Notes: a model not told the origin generated them from the letters alone. DNA of 64,000 nt from Gammaproteobacteria bacterium (GCA_024229935.1 JAAERX010000051.1:124001-188000); one strand, 5' to 3'. Shown: positions 44,407-54,029, counted from the stretch's first letter. Program-made: numbers and translations.

Positions 44407-45315
44407 GTGCATTACATGTTTAGTGAATTTTCTGCTGTAAGATACCGCCGGCATCAGTTGGCGGTTCGCGTTCCAGCTGTTATTTCTATAGCAGTAGTAA
44501 TACTGTTCGTCTGTCTTTTGAGCGGTTGTGGCTCAATTGTTTCCAGCATGTCTGATGGCTTGTCAGGGGCTATTCTCAATCAGGAAGACCCTGAGCTGGT
44601 GCGTGAAGCCTTGCCTTCTTATCTGCTGCTTCTGGATGGTTTTGCCCGGTCCAATCCTGATAATGTGGATGCACTTTCTGCTGCTGCTCAACTGTACACT
44701 GCGTATGGTGCTGCCTTAATTGATGACCCCGTACGGTCTGCAAAGTTGACTGCTCATGCCAAAGACTATGGTGAGCAGGCCTTGTGTGCATCCAATGGTG
44801 ATGCTTGTGGGCTTGATGGTATCGACTTTGATCAATATGAAGCCATCATTCGCTCAACAGGTGAGGATGATGTGCTGGCTTTGTTTAGTTATAGCCTGAG
44901 TACGCTTGCCTGGATTCGTTTTAATTCAACGAATTTTGATGCTTTAGTAGATTTGCCCAAGATGGAAGTAGCGCTTGATCATTTATATAGTCTTGACCCG
45001 GGCGAATATAAGGCAGCTACCTGTATGTACCTTGGTGTACTCAATACACTGCGTCCCCCTGCCTTGGGAGGTAAGCCGGAGCTGGCTCGTGAATGGTTTG
45101 AGCGTGGTATCAGTTTGTCTGAGGGCAGGGACCTGAGTATTAAGGTTGAGTATGCGCGTGGCTATGCAAGGCTGTTATATGACCGTGAATTGTATGATCG
45201 TTTATTGAACGAAGTCATGCAGGCAGATGTCAAACAGTCTGATCTCACGCTTTTTAACGTGCTTGCACAAGAACAGGCAGCTGCTTTGCTGGCTAGCGCG
45301 GATGATTATTTTTAA
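44407..45315 (+). CDS. tatT: TRAP transporter TatT-family lipoprotein
   Basis: A 302-residue lipoprotein with lipobox LLSGC (cysteine about residue 39) and a helical body of TPR-like repeats, matching the TatT component described for Treponema pallidum. TatT forms a trimer that docks the TRAP binding protein and may pass ligand to it. The N-terminus before the lipobox is long; ATG 44416 or a TTG at 44458 would give a more normal signal peptide. Immediately followed by DctP, DctQ and DctM genes, which supports the assignment. Confidence 0.85.
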   Translation: MHYMFSEFSAVRYRRHQLAVRVPAVISIAVVILFVCLLSGCGSIVSSMSDGLSGAILNQEDPELVREALPSYLLLLDGFARSNPDNVDALSAAAQLYTAYGAALIDDPVRSAKLTAHAKDYGEQALCASNGDACGLDGIDFDQYEAIIRSTGEDDVLALFSYSLSTLAWIRFNSTNFDALVDLPKMEVALDHLYSLDPGEYKAATCMYLGVLNTLRPPALGGKPELAREWFERGISLSEGRDLSIKVEYARGYARLLYDRELYDRLLNEVMQADVKQSDLTLFNVLAQEQAAALLASADDYF

Positions 45316-45331
45316 TGGTGAAGTTAATTTC

Positions 45332-46396
45332 ATGACACGACTAGGAAATATAAGAGTGGGGAATTTGCGGTTAGCTAAGTTCCTCTTTGTGGGCATTGCA
45401 GCTGTAATGTTTAGCCTGACTGCCCAGGCAGCCGTATTCAAAATTGCTACCGTTGTGCCTGAGGGCTCTGACTGGATGCTTGAATTTCGCACTGCTGCTG
45501 AAAAGATCAAGACGCGCACTGAAGGCCGTGTGATATTTAAGTTTTACGGCGGCGGCATTATGGGTAATGACAAGAAAGTCTTGAAAAAGATTCGTATTGG
45601 TCAGTTACAAGGCGGTGCATTTTCTACAGGTGGGCTTGTAGATAAATATCATGATATTGAGCTATATGGCCTGCCTTTTGTGTTTAATTCACAGGCTGAA
45701 GTCGACTATGTGCGTGAAAAATATGATGCTCAGTTACTAGCGGGTTTGCGTGAGGCTGGCTTCATGAGCTTTGGGTTTGCTGGCGGTGGCTTTGCAAATT
45801 TTATGAGCGGTGACCCTATTCATGGTCAGCAGGATCTTGAGGGTAGAAAACTTTGGATACCTGATGGTGATTTTAGTAGTTTTACTGCTCTGAAAATGAT
45901 GAACCTTTCTCCTGTTGTGTTGCCTTTGTCTGATGTCCTCACCGGACTACAAACTGGTTTGCTTGATGTTGTAGTTGCACCACCATCTGTTGCTTTATTG
46001 CTGCAGTGGTACACCAAGGTTAGTTATATTAATCCGCTGCCGGTTTCATTTACACTCGGCATACTTGCAATTGATAACCGGGCTTTTGATCGTATCAGTG
46101 AAGCTGACCAGGATATTGTGACGGAAGTTATGACAGATACGTATGTCCACTTTGATCAGGCTAATCGAATTGCTAATGTGAAGGCAGAAGAAACGTTATT
46201 GAAGAATGGTCTGCAGCTTGCAGAAGCTAATGATGAGATTATTTCTTACTGGCGCGGCGTTGCTAAGGAAACAAACGCAAAAATATGGACTGAAAAAGCA
46301 GTTGATAAAAACTTGCTTGCTGAGTTGGTGGCGGTATTGGCCGAATATCGTGCAATGGGTGGCAGTGATGAGGCTGTTGCTAATGCAGTTCAGTAA
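45332..46396 (+). CDS. TRAP transporter substrate-binding protein, DctP/TatP type
   Basis: Periplasmic binding protein of a TRAP transporter. Signal peptide ends about ...LTAQA; mature part starts VFKIATVVPEGSDWMLEF. The family segment DLxGxKIRVP reads DLEGRKLWIPDGD here, so the arginine that normally clamps the substrate carboxylate is Trp175. Then LSDVLTGLQTGLLDVVVAPP, typical of DctP. The ORF runs upstream into tatT, but ATG 45332 gives the proper signal peptide. 354 residues. The ligand is probably not a simple carboxylate. Confidence 0.9.
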   Translation: MTRLGNIRVGNLRLAKFLFVGIAAVMFSLTAQAAVFKIATVVPEGSDWMLEFRTAAEKIKTRTEGRVIFKFYGGGIMGNDKKVLKKIRIGQLQGGAFSTGGLVDKYHDIELYGLPFVFNSQAEVDYVREKYDAQLLAGLREAGFMSFGFAGGGFANFMSGDPIHGQQDLEGRKLWIPDGDFSSFTALKMMNLSPVVLPLSDVLTGLQTGLLDVVVAPPSVALLLQWYTKVSYINPLPVSFTLGILAIDNRAFDRISEADQDIVTEVMTDTYVHFDQANRIANVKAEETLLKNGLQLAEANDEIISYWRGVAKETNAKIWTEKAVDKNLLAELVAVLAEYRAMGGSDEAVANAVQ

Positions 46397-46419
46397 GCAA
46401 CTGGCTGGCAGTTGAAACG

Positions 46420-46911
46420 TTGTTGGATAAAGCTGACAAACTGGGTCGGTGGCTGGAAAATGCCTTATTAACAAGCTTGTTACTTGCCATGATGGGGCTT
46501 GGCGCGGCTCAGATTTTATTGCGTTGGAGTGGCGAGGGTAGTTTTATATGGAGTGATGAAGCCGTTCGATTGATGGTGCTTTGGATAGCTATGATTGCAG
46601 GGGTGGCTGCAGCTCGGGAAGACCGTCATATTGCTATAGATGTTTTGGCGCGTGGCTTGTCGCAGCGGGGTAGGGTGTATGCAGCTGCTGTTGTTAATTT
46701 GTTTACTGTAGTTGTCTGTTTTGCACTTGCCTGGTACGCATTAGAAATGGTGGGTTACACCATCGAAGATGGCGATACCCTCTTAAGTGGAATGCCATTA
46801 TGGTGGTTTCAGAGTGTTATGCCCGTTGGTTTTTTTTTGATGGGGTATCGCTATACGATTTGGTTTTATCGGCATCTGCGTGAAGCCTTGCGACCCGGAG
46901 AGGGCGCATGA
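46420..46911 (+). CDS. TRAP transporter small permease (DctQ type)
   Basis: 163 residues with four hydrophobic helices, including LLLAMMGLGAAQILLRW, SDEAVRLMVLWIAMIAGVAAAREDRHIAIDVL and MPLWWFQSVMPVGFFLMGYRY, typical of DctQ. TTG start (46420 or 46423). The stop overlaps the DctM start by four bases. Works with DctM in the inner membrane. Confidence 0.92.
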   Translation: MLDKADKLGRWLENALLTSLLLAMMGLGAAQILLRWSGEGSFIWSDEAVRLMVLWIAMIAGVAAAREDRHIAIDVLARGLSQRGRVYAAAVVNLFTVVVCFALAWYALEMVGYTIEDGDTLLSGMPLWWFQSVMPVGFFLMGYRYTIWFYRHLREALRPGEGA

Positions 46912-48167
46912 TGATTGCCAGTTTGCTGCTGATTATCCTGGCATTATTTGGCGCTCCCTTATTCGCAATAATTGCGGCAGGTGCGTTACTTAGTTTTATC
47001 GCCCTTGATCCTGCTTTCGCGGTTACAGTTCCGTTAGAAATATACAGTATTGCAGACATGCCCATTCTGCTGGCCATTCCTTTGTTTACCTTTGCCGGGT
47101 ATCTGGTGAGTGAAAGTCAGGCGCCTGCCAGACTGGTTCGCCTGACAAATGCATTATTAGGCTGGATGCCAGGTGGGTTGGCTATTGTTGCTATTGTTGC
47201 CTGCTCATTTTTCACGGCATTCACAGGTGCATCAGGTGTAACCATTATTGCGCTTGGGGCTATTCTTTATCCTGCGCTCACTCAGGCAGGTTATAAAGAG
47301 CGCTTTAATCTTGGTCTGGTGACTTCTGGTGGGAGTCTGGGTTTACTATTTGCACCATCATTACCATTGATCCTTTATGGTGTTATTGCTGAGGTCAACA
47401 TTGATGACCTGTTTCTAGCGGGTATCTTGCCTGGAACCTTAATGCTGCTTGCGCTTTCTATCTGGTCGTTATGGGTTAATAGGTCTAATCGTCTACCCTT
47501 AAAGCATTTTTCATTGCAAGAAGTATTTTCAGCTTTCCGTGATTCATTGTGGGAATTGCCATTGCCGGTGGTTGTACTTGGCGGAATATATTCCGGGTTG
47601 CTGGCCGTTTCTGAGGCGGCAGCTGTGACGGCACTGTATGTTTTTTTTGTGGAGGTGCTGATACGTCGTGAAATTTCATTCATTCGCCTTCCGGGCATTA
47701 TGCGTGAATCTATGGTGTTGGTTGGTGGCATTTTATTGATTCTGGGCGCTTCATTGGCATCTACTAATTATGTGATTGATGCCGAGGTTCCGCAGAAATT
47801 GATTGGCTTTGTGTCCCAGTTTATTGAAGGGCGGGCAAGTTTTTTGATCCTCTTGTTATTTTTTCTTCTGATCCTTGGTGCATTTCTGGATATTTTTTCT
47901 GCTTTGGTTCTGATTGTGCCGCTCATTTTGCCTGTGGCCGCACAGTTTGGTGTCGATCCGGTTCATTTGGGCATCATTTTTCTGGCGACTATGCAGCTTG
48001 GGTATCTGACGCCACCGGTAGGCCTGAACTTGTTTATTGCCAGTTATCGCTTCAATAAACCAATCCTGCAGGTTTACCGGGCAACATTTCCGTTCTTGCT
48101 TATTCTTCTGATTACAGTTGTGATGATTATATTTTGGCCAGGATTGTCCCTGATGTTACTTAACTAG
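46908..48167 (+). CDS. TRAP transporter large permease (DctM type)
   Basis: 419 residues with about twelve membrane helices. Shows ADMPILLAIPLFTFAGYLVSES, ACSFFTAFTGASGVTIIALG, SGGSLGLLFAPSLPLILYG and LATMQLGYLTPPVGLNLFIAS, the DctM signature stretches. It carries the Na+-coupled transport path. Overlaps DctQ (ATGA). Confidence 0.94.
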   Translation: MMIASLLLIILALFGAPLFAIIAAGALLSFIALDPAFAVTVPLEIYSIADMPILLAIPLFTFAGYLVSESQAPARLVRLTNALLGWMPGGLAIVAIVACSFFTAFTGASGVTIIALGAILYPALTQAGYKERFNLGLVTSGGSLGLLFAPSLPLILYGVIAEVNIDDLFLAGILPGTLMLLALSIWSLWVNRSNRLPLKHFSLQEVFSAFRDSLWELPLPVVVLGGIYSGLLAVSEAAAVTALYVFFVEVLIRREISFIRLPGIMRESMVLVGGILLILGASLASTNYVIDAEVPQKLIGFVSQFIEGRASFLILLLFFLLILGAFLDIFSALVLIVPLILPVAAQFGVDPVHLGIIFLATMQLGYLTPPVGLNLFIASYRFNKPILQVYRATFPFLLILLITVVMIIFWPGLSLMLLN

Positions 48168-48182
48168 GTTATATATTGTCTG

Positions 48183-49298
48183 ATGCGTGCACAGCTTAAT
48201 TTTAAATACTTTTTTCTTTTCTATGTGTTTTTTAGCTGCGCCCCTGTATTCGCAGACGCTGTACTAACGGTCCCGCCCGGGTTCAAAATAGAACGGATTG
48301 CAACTGTTCCTAAAGCGCGTTCTATGGTGTGGGGAGAACAGGAAACTCTGTTTGTATCGACTCAGTTTGCTGGAAAGATTTATGCGGTAACAAATATATT
48401 TTCTACTAAGCCCTTAGTACAGATTGTTGCAGAGGGATTACGTATTTCAAATGGCATCGCCTTTTATGATGGTGATCTTTATGTTGCTGAAGCTACAAGA
48501 ATAATAGTCTATCGTGATATTGAAGCTCGACTTGAAAAGCCTGGTGTGCCTGAAGTTATTATTGATAACTTACCGGCAGAAAAATTACATAGCTGGAAAT
48601 ATCTTGCTTTCGGCCCTGATAAAAAGCTTTATGTTTCAATTGGTGCACCTTGTAATATATGTGAAGTAACTAATTCTGGAATGATTGCACGTATGAATCC
48701 TGATGGTACAGATTTTGAAGCCTATGCCAGAGGTATTCGCAATTCGGTTGGCTTTGCATGGCATCCGCTGACAGCGGAGCTTTGGTTCACTGATAACAAC
48801 CGTGACCTGCTGGGTGATGATAAACCTCTTGATGAGTTAAATAAGGCAGATAGGCCAGGACTGCACTTTGGCTTCCCGTTTTGTCATGGCGCTGAGCTGG
48901 TTGAGCCCGATGCTGATCTGGCTGCATTGGGCAGCTGTAATGAGTCTGTAGGCCCGGTTCAGGAGCTGGGTCCGCACGTGGCACCTTTGGGTATAGCTTT
49001 CTATACTGGCATGATGTTCCCTCAAAGTTATAAGAAACAGGTGTTTATAGCTGAACATGGTTCATGGAACAGAAGTGAGAAAATTGGTTATCGTATAAGT
49101 CTGGTGCGTCTTGATAAGGCAGGCCAAAGTAGTTTGAGTTATGAGCCTTTTGCCGAGGGCTGGTTGCAGGATGGCAAAGTTAGCGGTCGACCGGTTGATT
49201 TACTGGTTGCCCCCGATGGCTCTTTGCTTGTCAGTGAAGATAAGCACGGGGCAATTTATCGGATTAGCTATACTGCTGGTTCAATCGAATCTGAATAA
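48183..49298 (+). CDS. PQQ-dependent sugar dehydrogenase-like protein (GSDH/sorbosone dehydrogenase family)
   Basis: A 371-residue secreted six-bladed propeller protein with a signal peptide ending about FADA. PPGFKIERIATVPKARSMVWG, SWKYLAFGPDKKLYVSIG, ARGIRNSVGFAWHPLTAELWFTDN, PGLHFGFPFCHG, and HGSWNRSEKIGYRI match the GSDH family. Cofactor and substrate cannot be read from sequence. A CNIC pair is not a heme site because no histidine follows. It lies 15 bases after the TRAP permease gene and is probably co-transcribed. Confidence 0.85.
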   Translation: MRAQLNFKYFFLFYVFFSCAPVFADAVLTVPPGFKIERIATVPKARSMVWGEQETLFVSTQFAGKIYAVTNIFSTKPLVQIVAEGLRISNGIAFYDGDLYVAEATRIIVYRDIEARLEKPGVPEVIIDNLPAEKLHSWKYLAFGPDKKLYVSIGAPCNICEVTNSGMIARMNPDGTDFEAYARGIRNSVGFAWHPLTAELWFTDNNRDLLGDDKPLDELNKADRPGLHFGFPFCHGAELVEPDADLAALGSCNESVGPVQELGPHVAPLGIAFYTGMMFPQSYKKQVFIAEHGSWNRSEKIGYRISLVRLDKAGQSSLSYEPFAEGWLQDGKVSGRPVDLLVAPDGSLLVSEDKHGAIYRISYTAGSIESE

Positions 49299-49313
49299 TG
49301 TAGGTAAGCATAA

Positions 49314-51182
49314 ATGAGTGGAAGTAATCCGATTGCCCGGGTATTTGGCTTTATCTGGCGACTTATAGAACGGCTGGTTAAGGGCATACAGATACTTGTA
49401 TTCTTATTTATTGTTGTGCTGGTTTTATCTGCATTATCCGGGTTGTCAGGTGGTGGTATTACTGTCCCTGATTCTGGTGCAATGGTGCTTGCACCTTCAG
49501 GCTACCTCGTTGAACAGCCTGAAGGAGAGCCGCTTGATCGGGCGCTATTAGAAATGGAAGGTGGGCAGTCTCAGACTATTGTACGTGAAGTAACTAAAAG
49601 TCTTGAATTTGCAGCAGATGATGATCGTATAAAGGCAGTAGTGTTGCTACCTGGGTATTTGCAGGGGGGTGGTCTGAGTAAACAGCAGGAAATTGCTGCA
49701 GCTCTTGATAAATTCCGTGCTTCAGGTAAGCGGGTTATCGCAATGTCTGATAGTTATGACCAGTCGCAGTACTATCTTGCGGCACATGCAGATGAAATTT
49801 ATATGCATGATTTTGGTTTCGTTCTGATAGAAGGCTTTGGTTATTTTAAGACCTATTTTGCAGAAGCGCTGGAAAATCTTCAGGTAGATGTGAATGTATT
49901 CAGGGTTGGTGAATATAAGTCTTTTGTAGAGCCTTACCTGAGGAACGATATGTCAGATGAGGACAAACGAGTCGCTGAACGTTGGTTGCAGGGCCTATGG
50001 TCAGTGTGGGAGCGTGATGTTGCTGCTGCAAGAGGCATTGAACCACAGCTACTGGACCGTTATATCAATGATGTAGTTTCGATACTAGAAGAGTCAGATG
50101 GTGATGCTGGAAAGGCAGCGGTAGATGCTGGTCTTGTAGATGGCCTGATGAGCCATCAGGAATTTCGTAAATACATGATTGACTATGTAGGCGTTAGTGC
50201 TGATGAGGCTGATACATTTGAGCAGATTGACTACCATAAATATCTTATTGCAGTTGAATTGGAAAATGGTACAGATGAAGTTCAATCAGCTCCAACTGTG
50301 GCAGTTATTGTTGCTTCGGGTGAAATTATTGATGGTGAAGCGCCACCTGGTACGATAGGTAGTGTCACGCTTACAAGACTGATTCGGCAGGTCACTAATG
50401 ATGATTCAGTTGCGGCAGTGGTGCTGCGAGTTGATAGCCCGGGTGGCAGTATGTTTGCATCTGAAGTTGTTTTGGATCAGTTGCAGGAATTAAAGGCTAC
50501 AGGCCGACCGCTGGTTGTCTCTATGGGCAGTGTTGCAGCCTCAGGTGGTTATTATATTTCAATGGATGCAGATGAAATATGGGCTGCTGAAACCACCATT
50601 TCAGGTTCCATAGGTGTAGGTGCAATATTTCCTACCTTCCAGCGTAGTCTCAATAAGCTTGGGCTGACGGTGGATGGTTTTGGTACTACTAATCTGTCTG
50701 GTCAGTTAAGTGCGGTAAGACCATTGGGTGATGATGCTCGTGAACTGCTGGATGTAAGTGTACGTTCAGCCTATGACGTATTTATTGGCAAGGTTGCTGC
50801 TGCTCGTGATATTGATATTAAGCGCGTTGATGAAATTGCTCAGGGTCGTGTGTGGATAGGTGAGGATGCCTATCAGATTGGTCTGGTTGATGAGCTGGGT
50901 GGAGTTGCTGCAGCTATAGATTCGGCTGCCACTCTGGCAGGTTTAACGGAAGGTGAGTATAAGACAGTCTATGTGGAGCGTGAGCTGACAGTATCAGAGA
51001 AGGTGCTGCTGCAATATGCACGCTTGCTGGGCATGTTATTTGCTACCAGTTATAACCCAACAGGCGGCATTTCCACAATGTTGCAGCGCCTGGCTGGTAG
51101 CATTGAGTCAGAGCTTGCGCTACTGAAAACATGGAATGACCCACGTGGTATTTACTATCATTGTATGTGTGAAATGCGTTAA
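49314..51182 (+). CDS. sppA: Signal peptide peptidase SppA, 67K type
   Basis: Membrane-bound serine protease that degrades cleaved signal peptides. One N-terminal membrane helix (ILVFLFIVVLVLSAL), then two tandem ClpP-like domains. The catalytic lysine is in EYKSFVEPYLRNDMSDEDK (K202) and the catalytic serine in MGSVAASGGYYISM (S410), matching K209 and S409 of E. coli. 622 residues. Fifteen bases after the propeller gene. Confidence 0.95.
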   Translation: MSGSNPIARVFGFIWRLIERLVKGIQILVFLFIVVLVLSALSGLSGGGITVPDSGAMVLAPSGYLVEQPEGEPLDRALLEMEGGQSQTIVREVTKSLEFAADDDRIKAVVLLPGYLQGGGLSKQQEIAAALDKFRASGKRVIAMSDSYDQSQYYLAAHADEIYMHDFGFVLIEGFGYFKTYFAEALENLQVDVNVFRVGEYKSFVEPYLRNDMSDEDKRVAERWLQGLWSVWERDVAAARGIEPQLLDRYINDVVSILEESDGDAGKAAVDAGLVDGLMSHQEFRKYMIDYVGVSADEADTFEQIDYHKYLIAVELENGTDEVQSAPTVAVIVASGEIIDGEAPPGTIGSVTLTRLIRQVTNDDSVAAVVLRVDSPGGSMFASEVVLDQLQELKATGRPLVVSMGSVAASGGYYISMDADEIWAAETTISGSIGVGAIFPTFQRSLNKLGLTVDGFGTTNLSGQLSAVRPLGDDARELLDVSVRSAYDVFIGKVAAARDIDIKRVDEIAQGRVWIGEDAYQIGLVDELGGVAAAIDSAATLAGLTEGEYKTVYVERELTVSEKVLLQYARLLGMLFATSYNPTGGISTMLQRLAGSIESELALLKTWNDPRGIYYHCMCEMR

Positions 51183-51241
51183 AGCATCATTTTGGTCATG
51201 GATATACAGGGCAGGTATACATAGAAAGCCCTCACAGATAC

Positions 51242-51742
51242 TTAGTTCAGGTTCTGTTTGGGGCTCAGAAATTCTACGAACGAAGCCGTTGTTTTTCTGA
51301 ATGCATTCCAGTCGGGCAGAATAGTTTTTGCTATAAAAACGCCACAGGTTGGTAAATTATCTATATGTATTTCAGTAAGATGATTTGCCAGTTCTGTTAT
51401 GCCCGGGTTATGTGCAACAAGCAGCACGTTTTCATGGTTTGAGCTGATATTGCTGATTGCATCCAGCAGGGTATCTGGCGGGGCAAGGTAGAGAGCATGG
51501 TTTGTATTTATTTGCTCTGTTGGGTAGCTAAACTGCTGCGCCAGCAGTGTTGCTGTAGTAAATGCCCTGGTCGCATCGCTGCTAATAATAAGGTTGGGGC
51601 AGATACCTTTATCATGAAGCAGTTTACCCATGCATGTCGCATCATTTATGCCGCGCTTACTTAATGGTCGGTCAAAGTCACGTATGTTGGTATCTGGCCA
51701 GTCAGATTTAGCATGGCGTAATAGTATCAGTTGCTTTGGCAT
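51242..51742 (-). CDS. SixA-like phosphohistidine phosphatase (histidine phosphatase family)
   Basis: 166 residues with LLRHAKSDW (catalytic RH motif), DFDRPLSKRG, SSDATRAFTTA, and LVAHNPGI, the short SixA form. SixA removes phosphate from histidine-containing phosphotransfer proteins such as NPr. It follows sufT by 20 bases on the same strand, so it may ride on the suf transcript; a functional link is not evident. Confidence 0.9.
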   Translation of the reverse strand: MPKQLILLRHAKSDWPDTNIRDFDRPLSKRGINDATCMGKLLHDKGICPNLIISSDATRAFTTATLLAQQFSYPTEQINTNHALYLAPPDTLLDAISNISSNHENVLLVAHNPGITELANHLTEIHIDNLPTCGVFIAKTILPDWNAFRKTTASFVEFLSPKQNLN

Positions 51743-51762
51743 AGCTTAGACTTAACTCACGC

Positions 51763-52314
51763 TTATATGAGGCCAAGTTCAAGCCTGGCTGCCTCAGTCA
51801 TCATTTCCTGATTCCAGGGCGGGTCAAAGGTAAGCTCAACTTCAGTTTTTTCAACAGTTGGAATTATGGATACTTTCTCGCGTACGTCTTCCACAAGAAT
51901 TTCACCCATACCGCAACCCGGTGCGGTAAGTGTCATATATACAGTGACTTCACGATTGTCTTCCTGGTTGCGACTGACTTCGCACTGATAGATGAGCCCA
52001 AGGTCAACAATATTGACAGGTATCTCTGGGTCGTAACAGGTGCGTATCTGGTCCCAGACAATTTTTTCCAGTTCTTCGTCGCTTGCATTTTCCGGTAATT
52101 CAGGTGGCGCTAAAGGCTCTTTGCCAAGGGCATCGGCATCGACACCTGCGACACGGAATAGATTACCTTCATGGTAAATAGTAAAGCTGCCACCCATGGC
52201 CTGAGTTAGATACACAAGAGCATCTTTTTGCAGAGTAACTTCCATACCTTCAGGCACGACAATCGTTTGGACGTCACGCTTTAATATGACTGGTTCACTA
52301 TCTTGAGAAAACAT
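51763..52314 (-). CDS. sufT: Fe-S assembly protein SufT (DUF59/MIP18 family)
   Basis: 183 residues. The C-terminal DUF59 domain has DPEIPVNIVDLGLIYQC, LTAPGCGMGEILVEDV and DPPWNQEMMTEAARLELGL; the N-terminal half is the extension seen in SufT proteins of suf operons. Helps Fe-S cluster maturation or delivery. Last gene of the suf unit apart from sixA-like. Confidence 0.93.
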   Translation of the reverse strand: MFSQDSEPVILKRDVQTIVVPEGMEVTLQKDALVYLTQAMGGSFTIYHEGNLFRVAGVDADALGKEPLAPPELPENASDEELEKIVWDQIRTCYDPEIPVNIVDLGLIYQCEVSRNQEDNREVTVYMTLTAPGCGMGEILVEDVREKVSIIPTVEKTEVELTFDPPWNQEMMTEAARLELGLI

Positions 52315-52323
52315 TTTAATCCT

Positions 52324-52782
52324 TCATTCTGTGCTAATTTGATTGTCTTGCCCGTACAATGCAGCTGCAAGTGCTGTCCAGGCGAGCGTTGCGCATTTTA
52401 TTCTTGATGGGTAGCTTCGTACACCCTCTAGGGCAGCTATTTCTGTTAGTTGTGTGTTTTTTACAGACTGGTCACTGCTAAACATCTTTTGAGTCGCTTC
52501 AATTAGAGATGCTGCTTCAGTTAGAGAGCAGCCAGTAATTGCATCTGTCATCATGGATGCAGACGCAACTGAAATAGCGCAGCCTGTGCCTTCAAACGCG
52601 ACATCAATAATTTTATCGCCCTGTAAATTTGCGTAGACAGTAAGCTTGTCACCGCATAAGGGATTAAAGCCAAGTGCTTCACAATCGGGTGCTTCCGGGT
52701 GACGCTGGTTGTGTGGGTTACGACTGTGCTCAAGAACCTGTTTTCGGTATATAGCCTGAAGGTCTTCGCCTGCACTGTTCAT
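52324..52782 (-). CDS. sufU: SufU family Fe-S assembly / sulfur relay protein
   Basis: 152 residues with YRKQVLEHSRNPHNQ, PLCGDKL, FEGTGCAISVASASMM and IKCATLAW, the three conserved cysteines of SufU, with the aspartate after the first. In Firmicutes-type SUF systems SufU binds zinc and accepts sulfur from SufS. Its presence replaces SufE here. The start overlaps the sufS end by four bases. Confidence 0.93.
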   Translation of the reverse strand: MNSAGEDLQAIYRKQVLEHSRNPHNQRHPEAPDCEALGFNPLCGDKLTVYANLQGDKIIDVAFEGTGCAISVASASMMTDAITGCSLTEAASLIEATQKMFSSDQSVKNTQLTEIAALEGVRSYPSRIKCATLAWTALAAALYGQDNQISTE

Positions 52783-54029
52783 GTGAATATATCCTTTGCT
52801 ACAGCAAGGCCTTCTATCAGCTGGTCTACATCTTCATGTGTGTTGTAAAACGCGAGTGAAGCACGAGCCGTGCCGGGCACCTCAAAAAAGTCCATTACAG
52901 GCATTGCGCAGTGATGACCGGTGCGTATTGCTATACCTTTATGGTCAAGTACAGTACCAAGATCATGTGGATGTATATCTTTAATCACAAATGACTGTAC
53001 ACCGGCTTTTCGTTTTGCAGTACCTATGAGTTGAAGGTCAGAAACGTTACTTAGCTGATCAGTCAGGTAGTCGAGCAAGGTCGCCTCATAAGCGGCAATA
53101 TTATCCATGCCAATGGCCTGCAGGTAGTCAATAGCTGCACCAAGGCCTATAGCCCCCGCTATGTTTGGGGTGCCTGCTTCAAATTTGTAAGGCAGTCGGT
53201 TATATACAGCCTCTTCAAAGTTGACGCTTAGTATCATCTCCCCACCGCCTTGCCAGGGTGGCAGGCGTTCAAGCCAGTCTTCACGACCATACAGGATGCC
53301 GATGCCGGTAGGTCCGCACATTTTATGGCCTGAAAAAACATAAAACTCGCAGCCTAGTTTTTGCACGTCAATATTAGTATGTGGTACAGCCTGAGCGCCA
53401 TCTATTAAAACCGGAATATTGCGTTCATGTGCTGCTGTGATAATTATTTCTATTGGGTTAATTGTGCCCAGGGCATTTGAAATATGAGTTAAGGCTACGA
53501 GTCGTGTGCGATCACTCATGAGTGAAATCATTTCATCAACAAGTAGTTCGCCATCTTCATTGATAGGTGCTACTCGTAATACTGCACCGGTACGTTCGCA
53601 AAGCATTTGCCAGGGCACAATATTGGAATGGTGTTCCATATGGCTGATTAGTATTTCATCATCGGCTGATATGCTCTGACCAAGTGATGAGGCAATAAGG
53701 TTAATTGCCTCAGTGGTGCCACTGGTAAAGACAATTTCACTGATAGAGGTGGCATTAATAAAACCACGTATTTTTTCACGTGCACCCTCATAAGCATCTG
53801 TGGCCCGGTGGCTTAGGGTGTGCACACCACGGTGTACATTGGCGTGATCATGTTGGTAATAGCGACTAACTGCATCAATAACGGCTGTTGGTCGTTGTGC
53901 TGAGGCAGCATTATCGAGGAATGCCAACCGACAACCATGAATCTCCTGGTTCAGTATGGGGAAATCAGCACGAATGCGATTAATATCCATCTCGGATGGT
54001 GGTTTTTCTTGCAGCTTATTATTTGACAT
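52779..54029 (-). CDS. sufS: Cysteine desulfurase SufS
   Basis: PLP enzyme that mobilises sulfur from cysteine. FLDNAASAQRP, the HANVHRGVHTLSHRAT stretch, ISHMEHHSNIVPW, the PLP lysine in FSGHKMCGPTG, and the catalytic cysteine loop RTGHHCAMPVMDFF. 416 residues. Overlaps sufD by 11 bases upstream and sufU downstream, so all three should be translationally coupled. Confidence 0.96.
   Translation of the reverse strand: MSNNKLQEKPPSEMDINRIRADFPILNQEIHGCRLAFLDNAASAQRPTAVIDAVSRYYQHDHANVHRGVHTLSHRATDAYEGAREKIRGFINATSISEIVFTSGTTEAINLIASSLGQSISADDEILISHMEHHSNIVPWQMLCERTGAVLRVAPINEDGELLVDEMISLMSDRTRLVALTHISNALGTINPIEIIITAAHERNIPVLIDGAQAVPHTNIDVQKLGCEFYVFSGHKMCGPTGIGILYGREDWLERLPPWQGGGEMILSVNFEEAVYNRLPYKFEAGTPNIAGAIGLGAAIDYLQAIGMDNIAAYEATLLDYLTDQLSNVSDLQLIGTAKRKAGVQSFVIKDIHPHDLGTVLDHKGIAIRTGHHCAMPVMDFFEVPGTARASLAFYNTHEDVDQLIEGLAVAKDIFT

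Noticed and set aside
45227-45331. N-terminal extension of the DctP ORF overlapping tatT
   Set aside because: The signal peptide begins at ATG 45332; the upstream part is the tatT sequence in another frame.
48640-48680. Possible c-type heme motif in the propeller protein (CNIC)
   Set aside because: The sequence is CNICEV; a heme site needs CxxCH.
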